57,265 nt of DNA from Lingula anatina. Taxonomy: Eukaryota; Brachiopoda; Lingulata; Lingulida; Lingulidae. Both the position numbers and the translations under genes were made by a program. The notes below the pieces were generated by a model. It made no database searches. It had not been told where the DNA came from and saw only the letters and a list, made by a program, of their open reading frames with translations. The stretch spans positions 178,632-235,896 of the forward strand of contig NW_019775728.1 of NCBI RefSeq assembly GCF_001039355.2, read 5' to 3'. Shown in pieces: positions 33,167 to 45,800 of this stretch. Each line of letters starts with the position of its first letter. Position 1 is the first letter of the stretch.

Positions 33167-34402
33167 AGGGCCGGATCCAGAATTATTTGAAGGGGGGTCG
33201 GCGGATGAGAAGTCGACTTCAAACATAAGTATCCTAATAGCATTATACATTAAACATCACTTTGTTTCAACAGAAGAAGAAAATACATTATTACTTGGAA
33301 AATAAACCTGTAATGTCTCTTCACAATCTCATCTTTACGACAACAGCGTGCTTTCACGTATGACAGAGAATTTTATCAATGCTACTTATCCCGCATGCAT
33401 TGCGTAAGTGTCGTCTGACTGTTTGTTTCCCGCGCGAGACGGAAACATACGAAACAGACATACGAAACAGAAACCCTCGAAGTGCGCAAGTGACTCGTTT
33501 TTACTTACATTGGTCAAGGATTGTCGTTAAGTCTCTATACTAGTAAAACTAATGAAAATTTAGAGCATGCCGTGTATCACAAGACAAGGCCAGATTTATT
33601 GAAGTTTTAGTGCGATATTTTGATTTATTTTTGCCGATAATCAGTTATGTGTGTGGTTATTTGTTTTAATGCGGTAAATTATCACTACACACTGGTGAAA
33701 ATATCTTAAATACCCAATATCTGGATTCTACAACACGAAAACATTAGCTTAGACGTCAGAAAAAAGTTTTCTTTCCTCCGCTTAAGACACCGTTGAGAGC
33801 ACTAGAGTTGAATGAAAATCCTATGGCGCTTTTTCAGTAAACTGCGACAAATCTTAGGCATATATTCCGTATAGCGATCGGTCCCTCTGACATCCTCTTT
33901 GTGTCTTGTCAGGACGACAGTGGGAACCAGGACAAATTTAAATAATTTTAATATCTAATTTCTTTTATAAATACAATTTTTTTGGCAAATCTCGTGGTGT
34001 TCTTTTTAAATTTAGGTGTAAATTGTATATTTAAATGTATGTGGTTGACATTATTTCATTCAAATCACTTGAGAACATTGGCAGATTAAATTTAGTTCAT
34101 TGCATAAAACCAAAATGTCTACGTATATACTAGTAGTTTATAATGCCATTATACAGGTTTCCCTCTTTTCTGAGTGACATGTTACAAGCGAGACAGAAGA
34201 ATATGCCACAAAGAAAACTAACTTGAGTTGTAGATTTCAGGGAAGAAACTGGATGAGTCTTGCCAACAAAGACTGTTTGAAGTATCATTGAATATTTATT
34301 TTTCCTTCATGATATTTTGAATTATTCTCAGTCACCTCACGGTCCCTATATACGTCAAATGTGAACATAAATTCTATGTTACTATGTCATGTTGAAAAAA
34401 GA

Positions 34403-34469
<67 letters not shown>

Positions 34470-34820
34470 GTAAAAGGACCATGGTATAACAGTCTGCGAT
34501 ATTAACCACTAGCCCAATGCCAGTGAAAAAGCGAACTGGCCCGGGCTTGTCAATTTCTTTAAAACAGTCAGTTACTGGCCCAGTTAATTTTTTCGGCTGT
34601 AACATGTACTCAAATTAAAAACGTATGGCCTTGTATAAGCAAGTTAGATGAAGAAAAATAAAATTCTTTTTATTTGCACTGTTGAAAACAAAAAGATTTG
34701 CCAACATAGACTACATACACTGAAAAGCTTTTAATTAGCAACTTAATCATGCTTGGGGATTGACTAGTTACTGCTTATATGTAAAATTATGTAATTTTCT
34801 TTCTTCTGTTGAAATAAAGG
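33167..34820. repeat. Insert in the unit 2 3' flank, partly repeated at the right edge
   Basis: Unit 1 homology breaks at 33167 (cagggccggatccagaat) and resumes near 34820 (gatgtttctatgtacaaata). Within it, 33211-33262 is an inverted copy (about 75%) of 34818-34872. 34039-35106 is repeated almost unchanged at 55611-56691. No coding sequence was recognised; 33300-34000 shows nothing further. Confidence 0.55.
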
Positions 34821-35106
34821 ATGTTTCTATGTACAAATACTGCTATCAGGATACTTGAGTTTGAAGTTGACTTTAAAATCATTCAAAGGCTATATAGTAA
34901 ATAAGTATGAAATTATATATCGAATTTTTATTTTCATAATTCAAAATTCAGGGTTTTGTTTTTCGTCTACAGATTTTTAAAAGAATTAAAAGAATGGTAG
35001 TAATCTTTCATCTTGTAAAATTCATGACATTCATGCAAACGAAAGAGCACAATTTTTCATTTTAAATTTCATTTATTAGCTTGCATCTTATTGCATTTAT
35101 ACCTTT

Positions 35107-35926
35107 NNNNNNNNNNNNNNNNNNNNNNNNNNNNNNNNNNNNNNNNNNNNNNNNNNNNNNNNNNNNNNNNNNNNNNNNNNNNNNNNNNNNNNNNNNNNNN
35201 NNNNNNNNNNNNNNNNNNNNNNNNNNNNNNNNNNNNNNNNNNNNNNNNNNNNNNNNNNNNNNNNNNNNNNNNNNNNNNNNNNNNNNNNNNNNNNNNNNNN
35301 NNNNNNNNNNNNNNNNNNNNNNNNNNNNNNNNNNNNNNNNNNNNNNNNNNNNNNNNNNNNNNNNNNNNNNNNNNNNNNNNNNNNNNNNNNNNNNNNNNNN
35401 NNNNNNNNNNNNNNNNNNNNNNNNNNNNNNNNNNNNNNNNNNNNNNNNNNNNNNNNNNNNNNNNNNNNNNNNNNNNNNNNNNNNNNNNNNNNNNNNNNNN
35501 NNNNNNNNNNNNNNNNNNNNNNNNNNNNNNNNNNNNNNNNNNNNNNNNNNNNNNNNNNNNNNNNNNNNNNNNNNNNNNNNNNNNNNNNNNNNNNNNNNNN
35601 NNNNNNNNNNNNNNNNNNNNNNNNNNNNNNNNNNNNNNNNNNNNNNNNNNNNNNNNNNNNNNNNNNNNNNNNNNNNNNNNNNNNNNNNNNNNNNNNNNNN
35701 NNNNNNNNNNNNNNNNNNNNNNNNNNNNNNNNNNNNNNNNNNNNNNNNNNNNNNNNNNNNNNNNNNNNNNNNNNNNNNNNNNNNNNNNNNNNNNNNNNNN
35801 NNNNNNNNNNNNNNNNNNNNNNNNNNNNNNNNNNNNNNNNNNNNNNNNNNNNNNNNNNNNNNNNNNNNNNNNNNNNNNNNNNNNNNNNNNNNNNNNNNNN
35901 NNNNNNNNNNNNNNNNNNNNNNNNNN
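35107..35926. other. Assembly gap of 820 Ns
   Basis: Flanks 35106 and 35927 align to 56691 and about 57157 of the right-hand partial unit, where only about 465 bases lie between. The gap therefore probably hides array-unit boundary sequence rather than a gene. Confidence 0.95.
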
Positions 35927-38211
35927 CAATGCATCATAGCTGTCTACTCCCCTCTCCCCCATCACGAGCCCCATGTCATCTTAGTCTGTCTCCCCCCCAT
36001 CACGATCCCCATGTCATCTTTGTCGTCTCCCCCATCACGAGCCCCATTAAACCTTTATTGTCACCCCTGTCCCCAATGACGGGCCACCGAAGCACGCGCG
36101 CGCGCGCGCACACACACACACACACACACGGTGTGACACACATAACGAGCCCCAATTCATTTTAGTTCTTACAGCAAGCCGTCATACAAACTATGTGAGG
36201 ATTTAGTGGGCGGGGATATCCTGCGGGGGTAGGGGGCGGGGGGGGGTAGGTTTATGCTGTTACAAAAAGGAGTGCAGTCCCCTTGAGCAGGAGCGTAAAA
36301 TAATAGTCACAGCAAGCGGTACATTTATGTGGTTCGCTCCACTCTGGTTTGTCGACAACTTTATAGTCACTAATAGGGAGCCCCAGCGTTCGACGCGGCC
36401 AAGTGACGGAACTTTTTATTAACTGAACTAAACAAAAGGGGGTGAACTTGTGTAGAAATTGTGGAAGATAATATAATCTCCTGCAGCGTAATAGCATGTG
36501 AGAGGCTGCTAAAGAGGATCGGCCTGTTTACTTTACCGTTAGATGTGCAAAGGACCTCAGGGTTTCAAAGGAAAAACAGGAAATGATAGCTAACGATGAA
36601 CGCTTTATTACCTTTATAAAATCATGGGAATTAAAACAAGTTCAGTTTGAAAAATAAAAAATAAATGTCCGGCCTGACCAGTCTGTCTTAGGAATTGATG
36701 AGTGATGAGATGGAAGATTACTGGGAATCCTACATTCCTGAAAAAATAACATTTTAATTTAACTCATTTGTGAGGGGTTTAACCAAGACCACGGGGTATC
36801 CGATGTGAGACAATTATAGAAAATGATTTATATATATCTGGTAGAAGGGTGATGGCTTGTGTTTGTCTCTTTGCACTTTGAATACTTTTCTTTTTTGAGG
36901 GAGAGGGGGGGGCATAGACGCATACCCATTATGCCCCCTCCCAAAACCAGCCGATCTGCCATTCAGTTAAAATTCACCTTGATGAAGTTGAGATATGCAA
37001 AACCAAGTTGTACGTGATTTCATGAGAAATCACTGAAAGTGAGAAAAAAATCATTGAAAGTGAGCCGTATTTCAGTGTACTGTCTTGTACATATCATCCC
37101 TCCCCTTTTGGAGCCTCAGTGCAACTCAATGTAATGTGAATGAGGGAGAGAAGTTTTATGAGGGAAAGGACAAAAATCAATACAGTCTTGTGTATTACTA
37201 AATACCCCCTCATATTATTTGAGAGGAGAGTGACCAAGACCACGGGTGTCAGGGGTGTGTACTATGTGAGACTTCGATAAGTCTTTGTTCATAAAACTCC
37301 GCGCTCATCGTAATAAAACAAACGATGGATTTGTCTGGGATGAATGCTCATGTACAAAATGTGTTAGCTGTACTTTGTATATTGAAGTATTATGACACGG
37401 TGTCCTTTACTTTTTTACTCGAAGTATGGCGCTACACCTGTCCTTTGAAATTTTTATTCCTTCAAGAGTGATGTGAAAAGTTACCGATGATGATATTTAT
37501 TCCATGAATACCGGTATAATCTATATCGGGATAAAGGCCTATTTGTTACTGTACATACTAATGGGTGCAAAAGAAATTCCATTGTTACGAACGATTGCAA
37601 ACTTTATACTTTTTTATGGTTAGAACCGCTAAAATGCAAAATAAATAAATAAATAAATAAATAAAGAATTCTGAAGGATTTGATTCCATTCACGGCATTT
37701 TATGCCATTTCTGTTTATGATTATAGATTAATGGGGGAATCATTTACAGTTACACTCATTTACATCTATTTGCATTGTTATATTCAATTTGCACAGATCT
37801 TATACTAGTAATGTTGTGTGAAAGTTAAGGGCCTTCATACGTTACAAAAAAGACAACCTACGCATTCCGCGGTAACTAGTTATTACCTGAGAATAAAACA
37901 TACCAGTAAACATGTCAGACATCAACCTTACTTCATAACCTAACTCACATCAAGCAGGTGCGGCAGATGTACGGTAACTCTCACATTTCATCTTGTCTCG
38001 ACTTCTCGGAAATACGATGGAATAGATGTCAGACTATTTGAAATGTGAGGTTGTTTACGGTGTTGAATTTATGTTTTTCTAACTGACAACTTGACAAGTT
38101 CACAACTTCTTTCAGTTGATTCGTAGGAACTTTGATTTATTAGACTTTTTTTCTCGTGCTTCCAATAAAGTAGGCTAGTTAGCAAGCCGTTATATATCAG
38201 CATGAATTACA

Positions 38212-39103
38212 TATTATTTACCCACGATTGTGTGGCAGGGGAAGAAAACGCATTTCTAATGAAGTTACAATGAATTTCGCCGATTAGTCGGTCTGATCAA
38301 GAAGTTGTAAAGAGACAACTTCTTGGTCTGACACATAACAATGTTGAGAGTTCGTATAGGCAGTCGGTGACAACTCAGTAAATTGGTGTAGGCTACAGAC
38401 TATGACTTGATACCGAATGTGAGCAAAACAAAAGAAATGACTGTAGACTATAGAAGACATCTGACTAAAAGTCCCATAGAAAATAACGGCAAAACTGTCA
38501 AACAGGTCTGTGAATATAAATCACTGGGTGTCCAACTGAGCAATACACTTACCTGGAGTGAAAACACAACGAAAGTATTGAAAAAGGCAAAACTTTTTAA
38601 GGAAATTGAAAACTTTTACCAGGAATGTGTCTATATTTCAACGAACTTTTATAGGTGTGTTTTAGAAAGTTTTTTAACTTATGCAGTAACTGTTTGATAA
38701 GGGCGTGCAATTGTATAGAGGATAAAAACCAACTGAAAAAGATTGTTGAAACGGCAGGTAAAGTAATTGGGATGGATCTTACCCCCATTCATTCCATTTA
38801 TCTCGATAGTATAAGTAAAACAGCTTCCATCATGACTAATACTACTCATCCAACTCATACCCTATTCAAATTTTTACCCAGGAAATTAAGGCTTTTAGTT
38901 TTTAAGGGAAGAAAGCGATTTTTATCTAGCTTTTATCCTTCAGCAGTAACTTTTCTTAACACCAATACGTAATTTCATTTCGGTACATTTAAATAGTTTT
39001 CTTCAACAATGGCGCTATCACAGGGCAAAAAATTCCCAATTTTATACATTTGTATTTTATTGGTTAAATAAATTATTATCTATCTATTAAATAAATCATT
39101 ATC
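38212..39103 (+). mobile_element. 5'-truncated LINE with reverse-transcriptase C-terminus
   Basis: 38407-38972 encodes, with one frameshift/stop near 38695, the C-terminal part of a non-LTR retrotransposon polyprotein: NVSKTKEMTVDYRR, YKSLGVQLSNTLTW, VLESFLTYAVTV, then IVETAGKVIGMDL, THPTHTLFKFLPRKLR and SSFYPSAVTFLNTNT. This order is typical of CR1/L2/Rex-like elements. The 3' end has short taaataaatt/atctatct repeats. Units 1 and 2 lack it at the same site. 38309-38334 contains a small perfect hairpin (aagaagttgt/acaacttctt). Confidence 0.78.
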
Positions 39104-39397
39104 TAAACATTATGCACCAGTATGCATCCTCTACCAGAGCCACGGAGAGTATTTGTTCATCAGATATTCTGCATACATAACACTCGCTATTTCTGTACTG
39201 TTCCACCAGAATCTTTGATAAATTAATGACATCTTCACTCAAGTGACCTATTGGCTGTTGTTTTAATTTAAGTCTTTTTCTAGGAAACATGGGCAGTTAG
39301 AATTTTCGCGGAGCCTCAACAAAGAAATCGTGATGCACCTTGATTTATAGAATCAGATAGTATAATCGGAAACTGTTCAAACAGTCACGACACAAGT

Positions 39398-39489
39398 GCT
39401 ATATAAGAGAGATAGGTTTGCTGGTTGTCCATCACTATTGTTCAACGAGATTCCCACCTGCAGATACTAGCGCCGGACGTTCCTTGAAG
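39398..39489 (+). promoter_or_regulatory. TATA promoter and non-coding first exon, peptide gene copy 3
   Basis: GCTATATAAGAGAG begins at 39398, and the first exon ends cttgaag|GTGAGA at 39489. It has small deletions relative to copies 1 and 2 (for example caacgagattcc in place of caacgatagacattcc). Confidence 0.65.
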
Positions 39490-40290
39490 GTGAGAGATTT
39501 TCTTCGTGTTCGTATCGTGATGCTTTTATCGGTCGTTTAAAACTTTACACTTGTAGTTGTTCATATATACATGGGTTTGTATGCACTCTAAAATTAATAC
39601 GTAACACGTTTAGGCCGTCAGTGATTAAGACAAATTCGTCTCAGTTGTCGTCACAAATGTCACGTGACTTCACTTTCAGTAGCTGACTGAAGCGCCGATG
39701 AAATGTTTCTGAAGCCTTAGCGTCGAGTTTTTGTCGTTAGATTTAATTTTGATTACGTTGTCGACTGTTTTTCCTTTAATGTCAACTATCATCCTCAGAA
39801 AGTTATTCCAAACACTTCATCTCATCGCGTTTACATGGTGATAGCATGCACTGTACGTCTTTTACCGGTATAATGTGATCTAGAATAATGTTTTCCCGAT
39901 TGGTGATAAAATGTTTTGACCGTGACATATCCGATTCGAATTGCATTTATTAATATCAAAGCTAGCTTTATCTTTTTTATGACAATATTTTTTATATTGT
40001 AAAGAATGTCCTTGTACGGCTTAAATGTAATGTTTGTAATGTCAAGTGTTATAAGTATCATAAGTACAGTGTATTTCCTGACCAAGATATTAAGAAAAAA
40101 TGTGTTCTGTTAATCCGTTTTCGAGTTCTAAATCTTGGTTTTTACCTTTACTAGTGAAACGCAGGAGTCTCCCAGTCCACTATAACTTCGACTCGATAAT
40201 ACAAACAACAAAGCTCAAAATTTGGTGTAAAAAACTTTTTGTTGAATTTTATCGAGATTTTTCACTCCACCTTTCTCTCCACAGTTTACC

Positions 40291-40409
40291 ATGCAGTTCA
40301 CCATGAGGCAGTTCCTTTTGACAGGACTCTTACTGGCTGTTGTGGCCATGATGGTTCAGGAAGGAGACAGTTGGCCCAGGATTCGTATCAGACTTCCACG
40401 AGTTCGAAG
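40291..40409 (+). CDS. Secreted cationic peptide precursor, copy 3 (first coding exon only)
   Basis: Signal-peptide exon with acceptor ctctccacag ending 40284. A small duplication of tttaccatg adds an upstream in-frame ATG at 40291 (MQFTMRQFLL); the start aligned with the other copies is 40303. The mature part begins WPRIRIRLPRVRR as in copy 2, with the same GC donor (CGAAG|GCAAAG) and the same 12-base deletion. The next N at 40524 is followed by 3'-flank DNA and the 3' UTR exon (from 40698, AATAAA at 40808), so the cysteine and EF-hand exons are absent across an assembly join. The 5' UTR intron carries an extra insert at about 39900-40190. Confidence 0.62.
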
Positions 40410-40697
40410 GCAAAGAACTATTTTTGCTTATTTCTGAAGTCAAAGTAATTTCCATGCACGGAAATTGTGGTTAAAAAATGAGTAAAGAAAAATATCAAAA
40501 CATTACGTTTGGATAAAAAAAAANGCGAACTTCCAATGAATTAACTCTCTAAAGGCACTTGATGTCGGGGGTGGGGAGGGGGTGGGTGGGTGCGGAGGGG
40601 GGGGGGGGAGTAGAGGGAAGGGTATTTGTCTTCATAATATTCATTTTAATATCAAATTAACATGCATGTTTTTATAATCTCTCATATTCTTTTTCAG

Positions 40698-40835
40698 ATA
40701 CACAGAGGAGATTCAAGTCTGTTATTTTATGAAATGAGATTCATTTCCCTCATTTGACTTCTTTGGACATTGAGATTGCTGTAAACCAGACGCATTCTCA
40801 CATTGAAAATAAATCATATGGTTTCATCTTTTGTT
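40698..40835 (+). other. 3' UTR exon and poly(A) signal, copy 3
   Basis: The acceptor ttctttttcag ends at 40697, and AATAAA is at 40808-40813. It aligns with the last exons of copies 1 and 2. Confidence 0.62.
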
Positions 40836-41972
40836 GTTCATAGAGTATTGATGGATAAGAAAACAGAAGCACACAGTAAAGAAACGTCTATGGAGTCAGC
40901 AAACAGCTGTCAATCATGATGTCGAGAGTTGCACTGATGCCATATCTTTTCACCTGATTTTAAAAACCGCGAAACAATATAATGACAATGTGATCATGAC
41001 AGAATTTAGTTCATGATGAATTAATTTTTTAAAGATTTACGTCAAAAGTAATATCTTTGATGACCATTCGTCCACTTGATCGGTCTCTGATGTATACAGT
41101 GGATAAATGCCACTCTAATTTGTTGTCATATTTCAGCTTTAACGGCTGACTTCAATCTTATAAATCTAAAGTAAAACAAACGATCTCACAAATTTCCTCT
41201 GATATCCAGTTACCACTCATGTATATCTGTATATTAACTTCGCCATTCACACCCAAAACCCTCTATTGAATATGTGTCATCGCAATTACTACTGGAGAAA
41301 ACACATTGATTTTTTGTTTTTCTATAATTTTTTCATATTATATATTTCTTTTGTTCAATGCCACAGACAAATTGAATCAAATCAAATAAGAAATTTTTTC
41401 TTTGTTTTTCCTTATTTTTTTATTTTTTCTTATTATATAATTCTTTTGTTCAATGTCACAGACAACTCAAATGCCCCCTTGCTACGTACGAGTACCTGGT
41501 GGCTAAATGAAGAGGTGAACATTGCACTTGATCTTCGCGGATTATCTAGACAGTTCCACTGGGTGAAATACAGCTTGGTCATCTTCTTTATTTCCCTATG
41601 GCCGTCGTCTCCCATTATAAATATGAATTAAACATTTGCCATTTTTCTGTCCTCATCAAAAATAATTTCCTGCATCTGTACCTCCCACTTCAACTAATAC
41701 AAATCCAAATCTAAAGCACATGACGATAATTAAATTAAATTAAAAGAAATAAAATGACTTAAGTTCAAACATCAAGATTATCTTGAATAAACCATGTTAT
41801 TTCCTTTAGTATTAATAGTGATCATGTGGCAAAACTAAAATGATTGATAATGTGAAGAAATTCCATTGCATTTTGTCTCAATTTTCACGCATTAAGTCAC
41901 GCAACACGTTTAGACCTTTTGTTCGGAGTTGAGCCAGTGGAAACTTGTGAGGGTTTTATCCTTTATTTATTG

Positions 41973-42600
41973 GCGTCAGTCTGTATCAATATACCCGTAT
42001 CGTGTTCTAACGTTGCATATTAGAATGCCTAATTTTGTGCTGTTGTCAACAAAATTCATTGGAGTGTAAGAAAGTTTTACTTGGTACTGGTATATGATAG
42101 ATATAAATGTTTACTAAGTGGGTGTGCGTAGAAAAGGATGTAGAAAATATATTTACCACGTTTCAAGCGGGAAAAATAAAATGCTACTAGAAGACACTTT
42201 CACAATACTCTATCTGTAGGGCGTTCGATGGGAAACTACAGGGCTTTTACTAATTCGAGAGAGTAATTTTTTTTTAAATTCTAGTTTCACTTAAAAGTTT
42301 TAATTTGGATAAACGCATTTCTCTATATAGTTCGCATATCAATTTTGTACCATGAAATCAATATAATGGAAGGCAAAAATATACACTTAGAATTTGTAGC
42401 TGGTCAAAGGATTCGTTTCTTCACCTATTATACATCCAGTATTCAAACACACCGTCACAGCCCTCCTCCAATTTCGTTTGATGGCGTTTGATTTGTGGGA
42501 TACAACTCTTTAAGTTGGCGTCAGTCTGTATCAATATACCCGTATCGTGTTCTAACGTTGCAAATTAGAATGTACATATCAATCTTGCGACATGAAATCA
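41973..42600 (+). repeat. Two diverged direct repeats upstream of the VWDE-like gene
   Basis: ggcgtcagtctgtatcaata and the following 40 bases occur at 41973 and again at 42517. Segments after each (catatcaattttgtaccatgaaatca at about 42336 and catatcaatcttgcgacatg at about 42576) also match. The relic exon at 42390-42515 lies between. Confidence 0.6.
42390..42515 (+). pseudogene. Relic copy of the VWDE-like first coding exon
   Basis: It aligns at roughly 75% with 43108-43235 of the real exon: gctggtcaaaggattcgttt for gcctggtcaacgaattcgtt, cacagccctcctccaattt for acagccctcccattt, and tttgatggcgtttgattt for tttgatggcgttcgcctt. Small indels break the frame. It is an old local duplication of the start of the gene, upstream and in the same orientation. 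Confidence 0.65.
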
Positions 42601-42854
42601 GAATAATGAAGGGCAAGCATAAATATACATGTAGAGTTTGGAGCCAACAACGAGTCCTGAAAGAAAGCGTGATGCTTTGTTTTGTTATCAACCAAACCTG
42701 TCTCTGGAATGATTAGGGGTAAAGTTATCGTTTGTGACTTTGTGTGATGAAGTTGTTTTTGTTTTTTCGTCTTTTACTTGACGTAAAAAAGACAAAAATA
42801 GGCGGTGTTTATATAGGCTGCAGGAGATACCCTAAGCTAACTACAAAATTTAGG

Positions 42855-45800
42855 ATGGAAACAATCGGAATGAGCATAATCTCACTCCTATTTTTTACTT
42901 TAATTTTCACGATTTGTCAAACTTTTTCACACGTTGACACCGTCATTAACACCTCACCGAGCGCGGATTTGACGTTACGACGTAGTGACCAACCGTTCTA
43001 CGTCAATTCTTCGATTATCGTTCCCCCGGGGATCACGCTTACGGTGGAGCCTGGTGTGGCCCTTACTTTTGACCTTGGGGTCACCCTGAGTGTCCGGGGA
43101 AGAATGGTGGCCAGAGAACAGCCTGGTCAACGAATTCGTTTCACCGCAGCTGATACACCCAATATCCCAGCACAACGCAACAGCCCTCCCATTTGGTTTG
43201 ATGGCGTTCGCCTTGCGGGAGACTTCACGTCAAGCCACGTAGGGCTTTTATGGCGTTCGTTCAGAGGTAATGAAGCTAAAGAAAACTTCCAAGAGTTTTG
43301 TCCTATTTGTATCTTAATGATATTGATGACTACATGCATACTTTAAAGTTTCAAGACCATATTCTAAGAATTTGATGATATTAAAGCAAATTTGACATGA
43401 TGTGATCTCGCTTAAGGTTTGTGTCTGCTGGAGTGGTTGCAGGGCGACATTATATGTTACCTGTACGTTGGAGGATTGCAGACATTCTCAAATGCTGTTG
43501 GATCTTGTGAGGTACGGATATTTTGAAAAGGGTGGTCGTTAGCTGCTCTAGCTGGCAAAAATACATAATTCGTTGCTTATGTACATGTTTGAAATTGAAA
43601 TTACATGTATATGAAATATCATTACATATTATCATTTTTAAAAATCACAGAAATGTGGGTATTCAGATTTGCCGCTGTTTTTTAGAATGACTGCCTTTGC
43701 CCGAATGGTAACAACGGATTCATAAAACAAGATGGCTCCGGTCACTGCCCCTGTCAGTGCAAGAATTGCGAATTCGCACTACAGCAGCATGATGGAACAT
43801 GTGACTGTCCAAAAAATGTGTAAGTTAAATGTATTTTACCTAAACATTTTAATTGGATTCTTATTTGTATACATCCTCTCTTCTTAATGTCACAATACAT
43901 ACATTCAATCAAGCCGTTTCCAGGCATTGTAAACAAAAAAGTAAATTCTATTTATAAGATATACAGTATCTGATCGCCTTCATTTGGAATACAATGAATT
44001 CCCCTGGAAATTTCAGCAATTCCATCCTTTATCGACAAGGTACGGTATAACGTTTTCGAACATTTCGTTGTACATGACATTTGTAGACCAGTTTTCGCAA
44101 GCGAATGTAGCTACAATACGAATGTCACTCAAAAAATAGAAACTATATTCGAACTAACAATATGGGTTCGGTGGTAGGTCTTGTGAACGATTTTGTATAT
44201 ACGGTGCATGTATACCTTTGTGATTACGGGGAAAGTATTTAAGTATTTAAGTAGGAAAATAAATTGTTTGCTATATGAAGGTCTTGTTTCCTTAATGTGT
44301 CATAAATCAGAACAAACTGCAAAATATTTCAGCTGCCCTGTGTGTGACTCTGCCTACGAGCCCGTGTGGGAAGACTGTCACTGTGTTTGTCGTGAGAAGA
44401 CCCACTGCGGACTGTATCCTGCCTGTGTACGAGGTCGACGTGGAGAGCAGTGTGACCAGAAGGACTGTGAACCCTGTAGTTTACAGACGGACAGTGGATT
44501 ACTTGGTCTGTCATCACATCTACCGCTAATTACAAGTGTACCAAACTCCTTTTATTTGAGGAAACTGTATTTTTGGTTGTTGCTTTAATTACAATTTTAA
44601 AGGAATTCTAAAAGCACATTTTTTGCTGTATTAGTGTTCCATTTTTCTCCTTTATACTTAGCTTTTTTACGTAGAACTGTTCAATATCTACCACGACTTA
44701 ACAATTATCGTTTGGGAAACATTTTAAGGAGAAGTCTGGCAAAGTCTAATAAAAATGGGCCGCTTTGACTTTATAATAACTTTTCTTGATTATTTTAGAA
44801 TGTTTCGGCAACGGGGTCTGCACGTCGGATTCACACTTCTGCCGATCCAGTTGTGTGTGTACCCGGTTCTGGACCGGTCGCTGCTGTAACGTCAGAGTAG
44901 GAATAACCATGGGAGGAGACCCGCACTTAACAACTTTAGATGGTGAGAGTGAATCATCTGCTAATGGTGCTGTTCTCCTTCCATTTTATAAGCATTCTTT
45001 TACATGGCGAGTAAGGGTCAGACAAAACTCTGAAAGGCCGCATTCAAAACAGTGGACTATCTAGTCCGTGGGTTAAATTTGGGGACCCACTAAAATGCTT
45101 TCTGTCTAATGCGCTAATAGACACTGAATAAATTCCCCATGGGGAAGTATCCAAGTGGCTCGGCGGCCATATTTGATCTGCGGACTCGTTAGTCCACCGC
45201 CATGACATGAAGGAGAGAACAACGTCTTACTTGTTCGAATCCCAAACTTCAAGTGCTCACTCAGCACTTGACCTTTATTCATATGCAAATGGGAAAACTT
45301 GCTCACCAGGTGTCAGTGCTAGTACATGTAGGTCATACACAATCCGGTTGCATTCACATTACAAACGTATATTACACATTACATCATACTGGCGCACTGT
45401 TCTGAATTCGGTCAAAGACACCATTGCTGCAGTCGGGTGGTACCGGTATGTAGGCAAAACATCCAGTAATTCAGAATTTATTAAGTAATTATCGTAAATA
45501 TATATGTTTACGGAGGGTTATATTTTTTGGCCAACGTGCTTGAAAAGTTAGTCGAGCGTATGGTATTTTCAGGGCTTAATTGTCTCTACCGCTCATTTGT
45601 ATGTTTATAAATTTTCTGATCTCAGGAAAGCGCGCTTTAAATTCATGATGAATTAAATTATCCTATGTAATCCTTGCTGCTGATTTTGATAGTATGTTTT
45701 GTACTGAACACTTAATGATGCATTTATAAAATACCAGCACATATACACTATATTAGCAATCATTGTTTAAGGCCCTGTAACACTTATTTGGAATCAGATG

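Larger units (their letters stand above)
27448..35106 (+). repeat. Array unit 2
   Basis: Starts ataaacaatgttcatccct and follows the order of unit 1: C-rich block, tagtcacagc block, upstream block from about 29625, TATA promoter, peptide gene, 3' flank. It differs by a MITE at 27799-28001, a hAT-like MITE at 30124-30292 and an insert at about 33167-34820. It shares 28580-29300 with unit 3 (36840-37360) but not with unit 1. Confidence 0.75.
35927..41890 (+). repeat. Array unit 3 (3' end cut off)
   Basis: Starts inside the C-rich minisatellite and has the same order as unit 2 up to about 41890, where homology with unit 2 (about 32915) stops and the DNA leading to the VWDE-like gene begins. It carries a LINE insertion (about 38212-39103) and the shortest peptide-gene remnant. 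Confidence 0.72.

Noticed and set aside
35062-36079. Long frames of about 300 codons on both strands
   Set aside because: They are almost entirely Ns from the assembly gap.
42744-42854. Upstream Met extension of the VWDE-like protein
   Set aside because: It would bury the signal peptide about 40 residues inside; 42855 gives a normal N-terminus.
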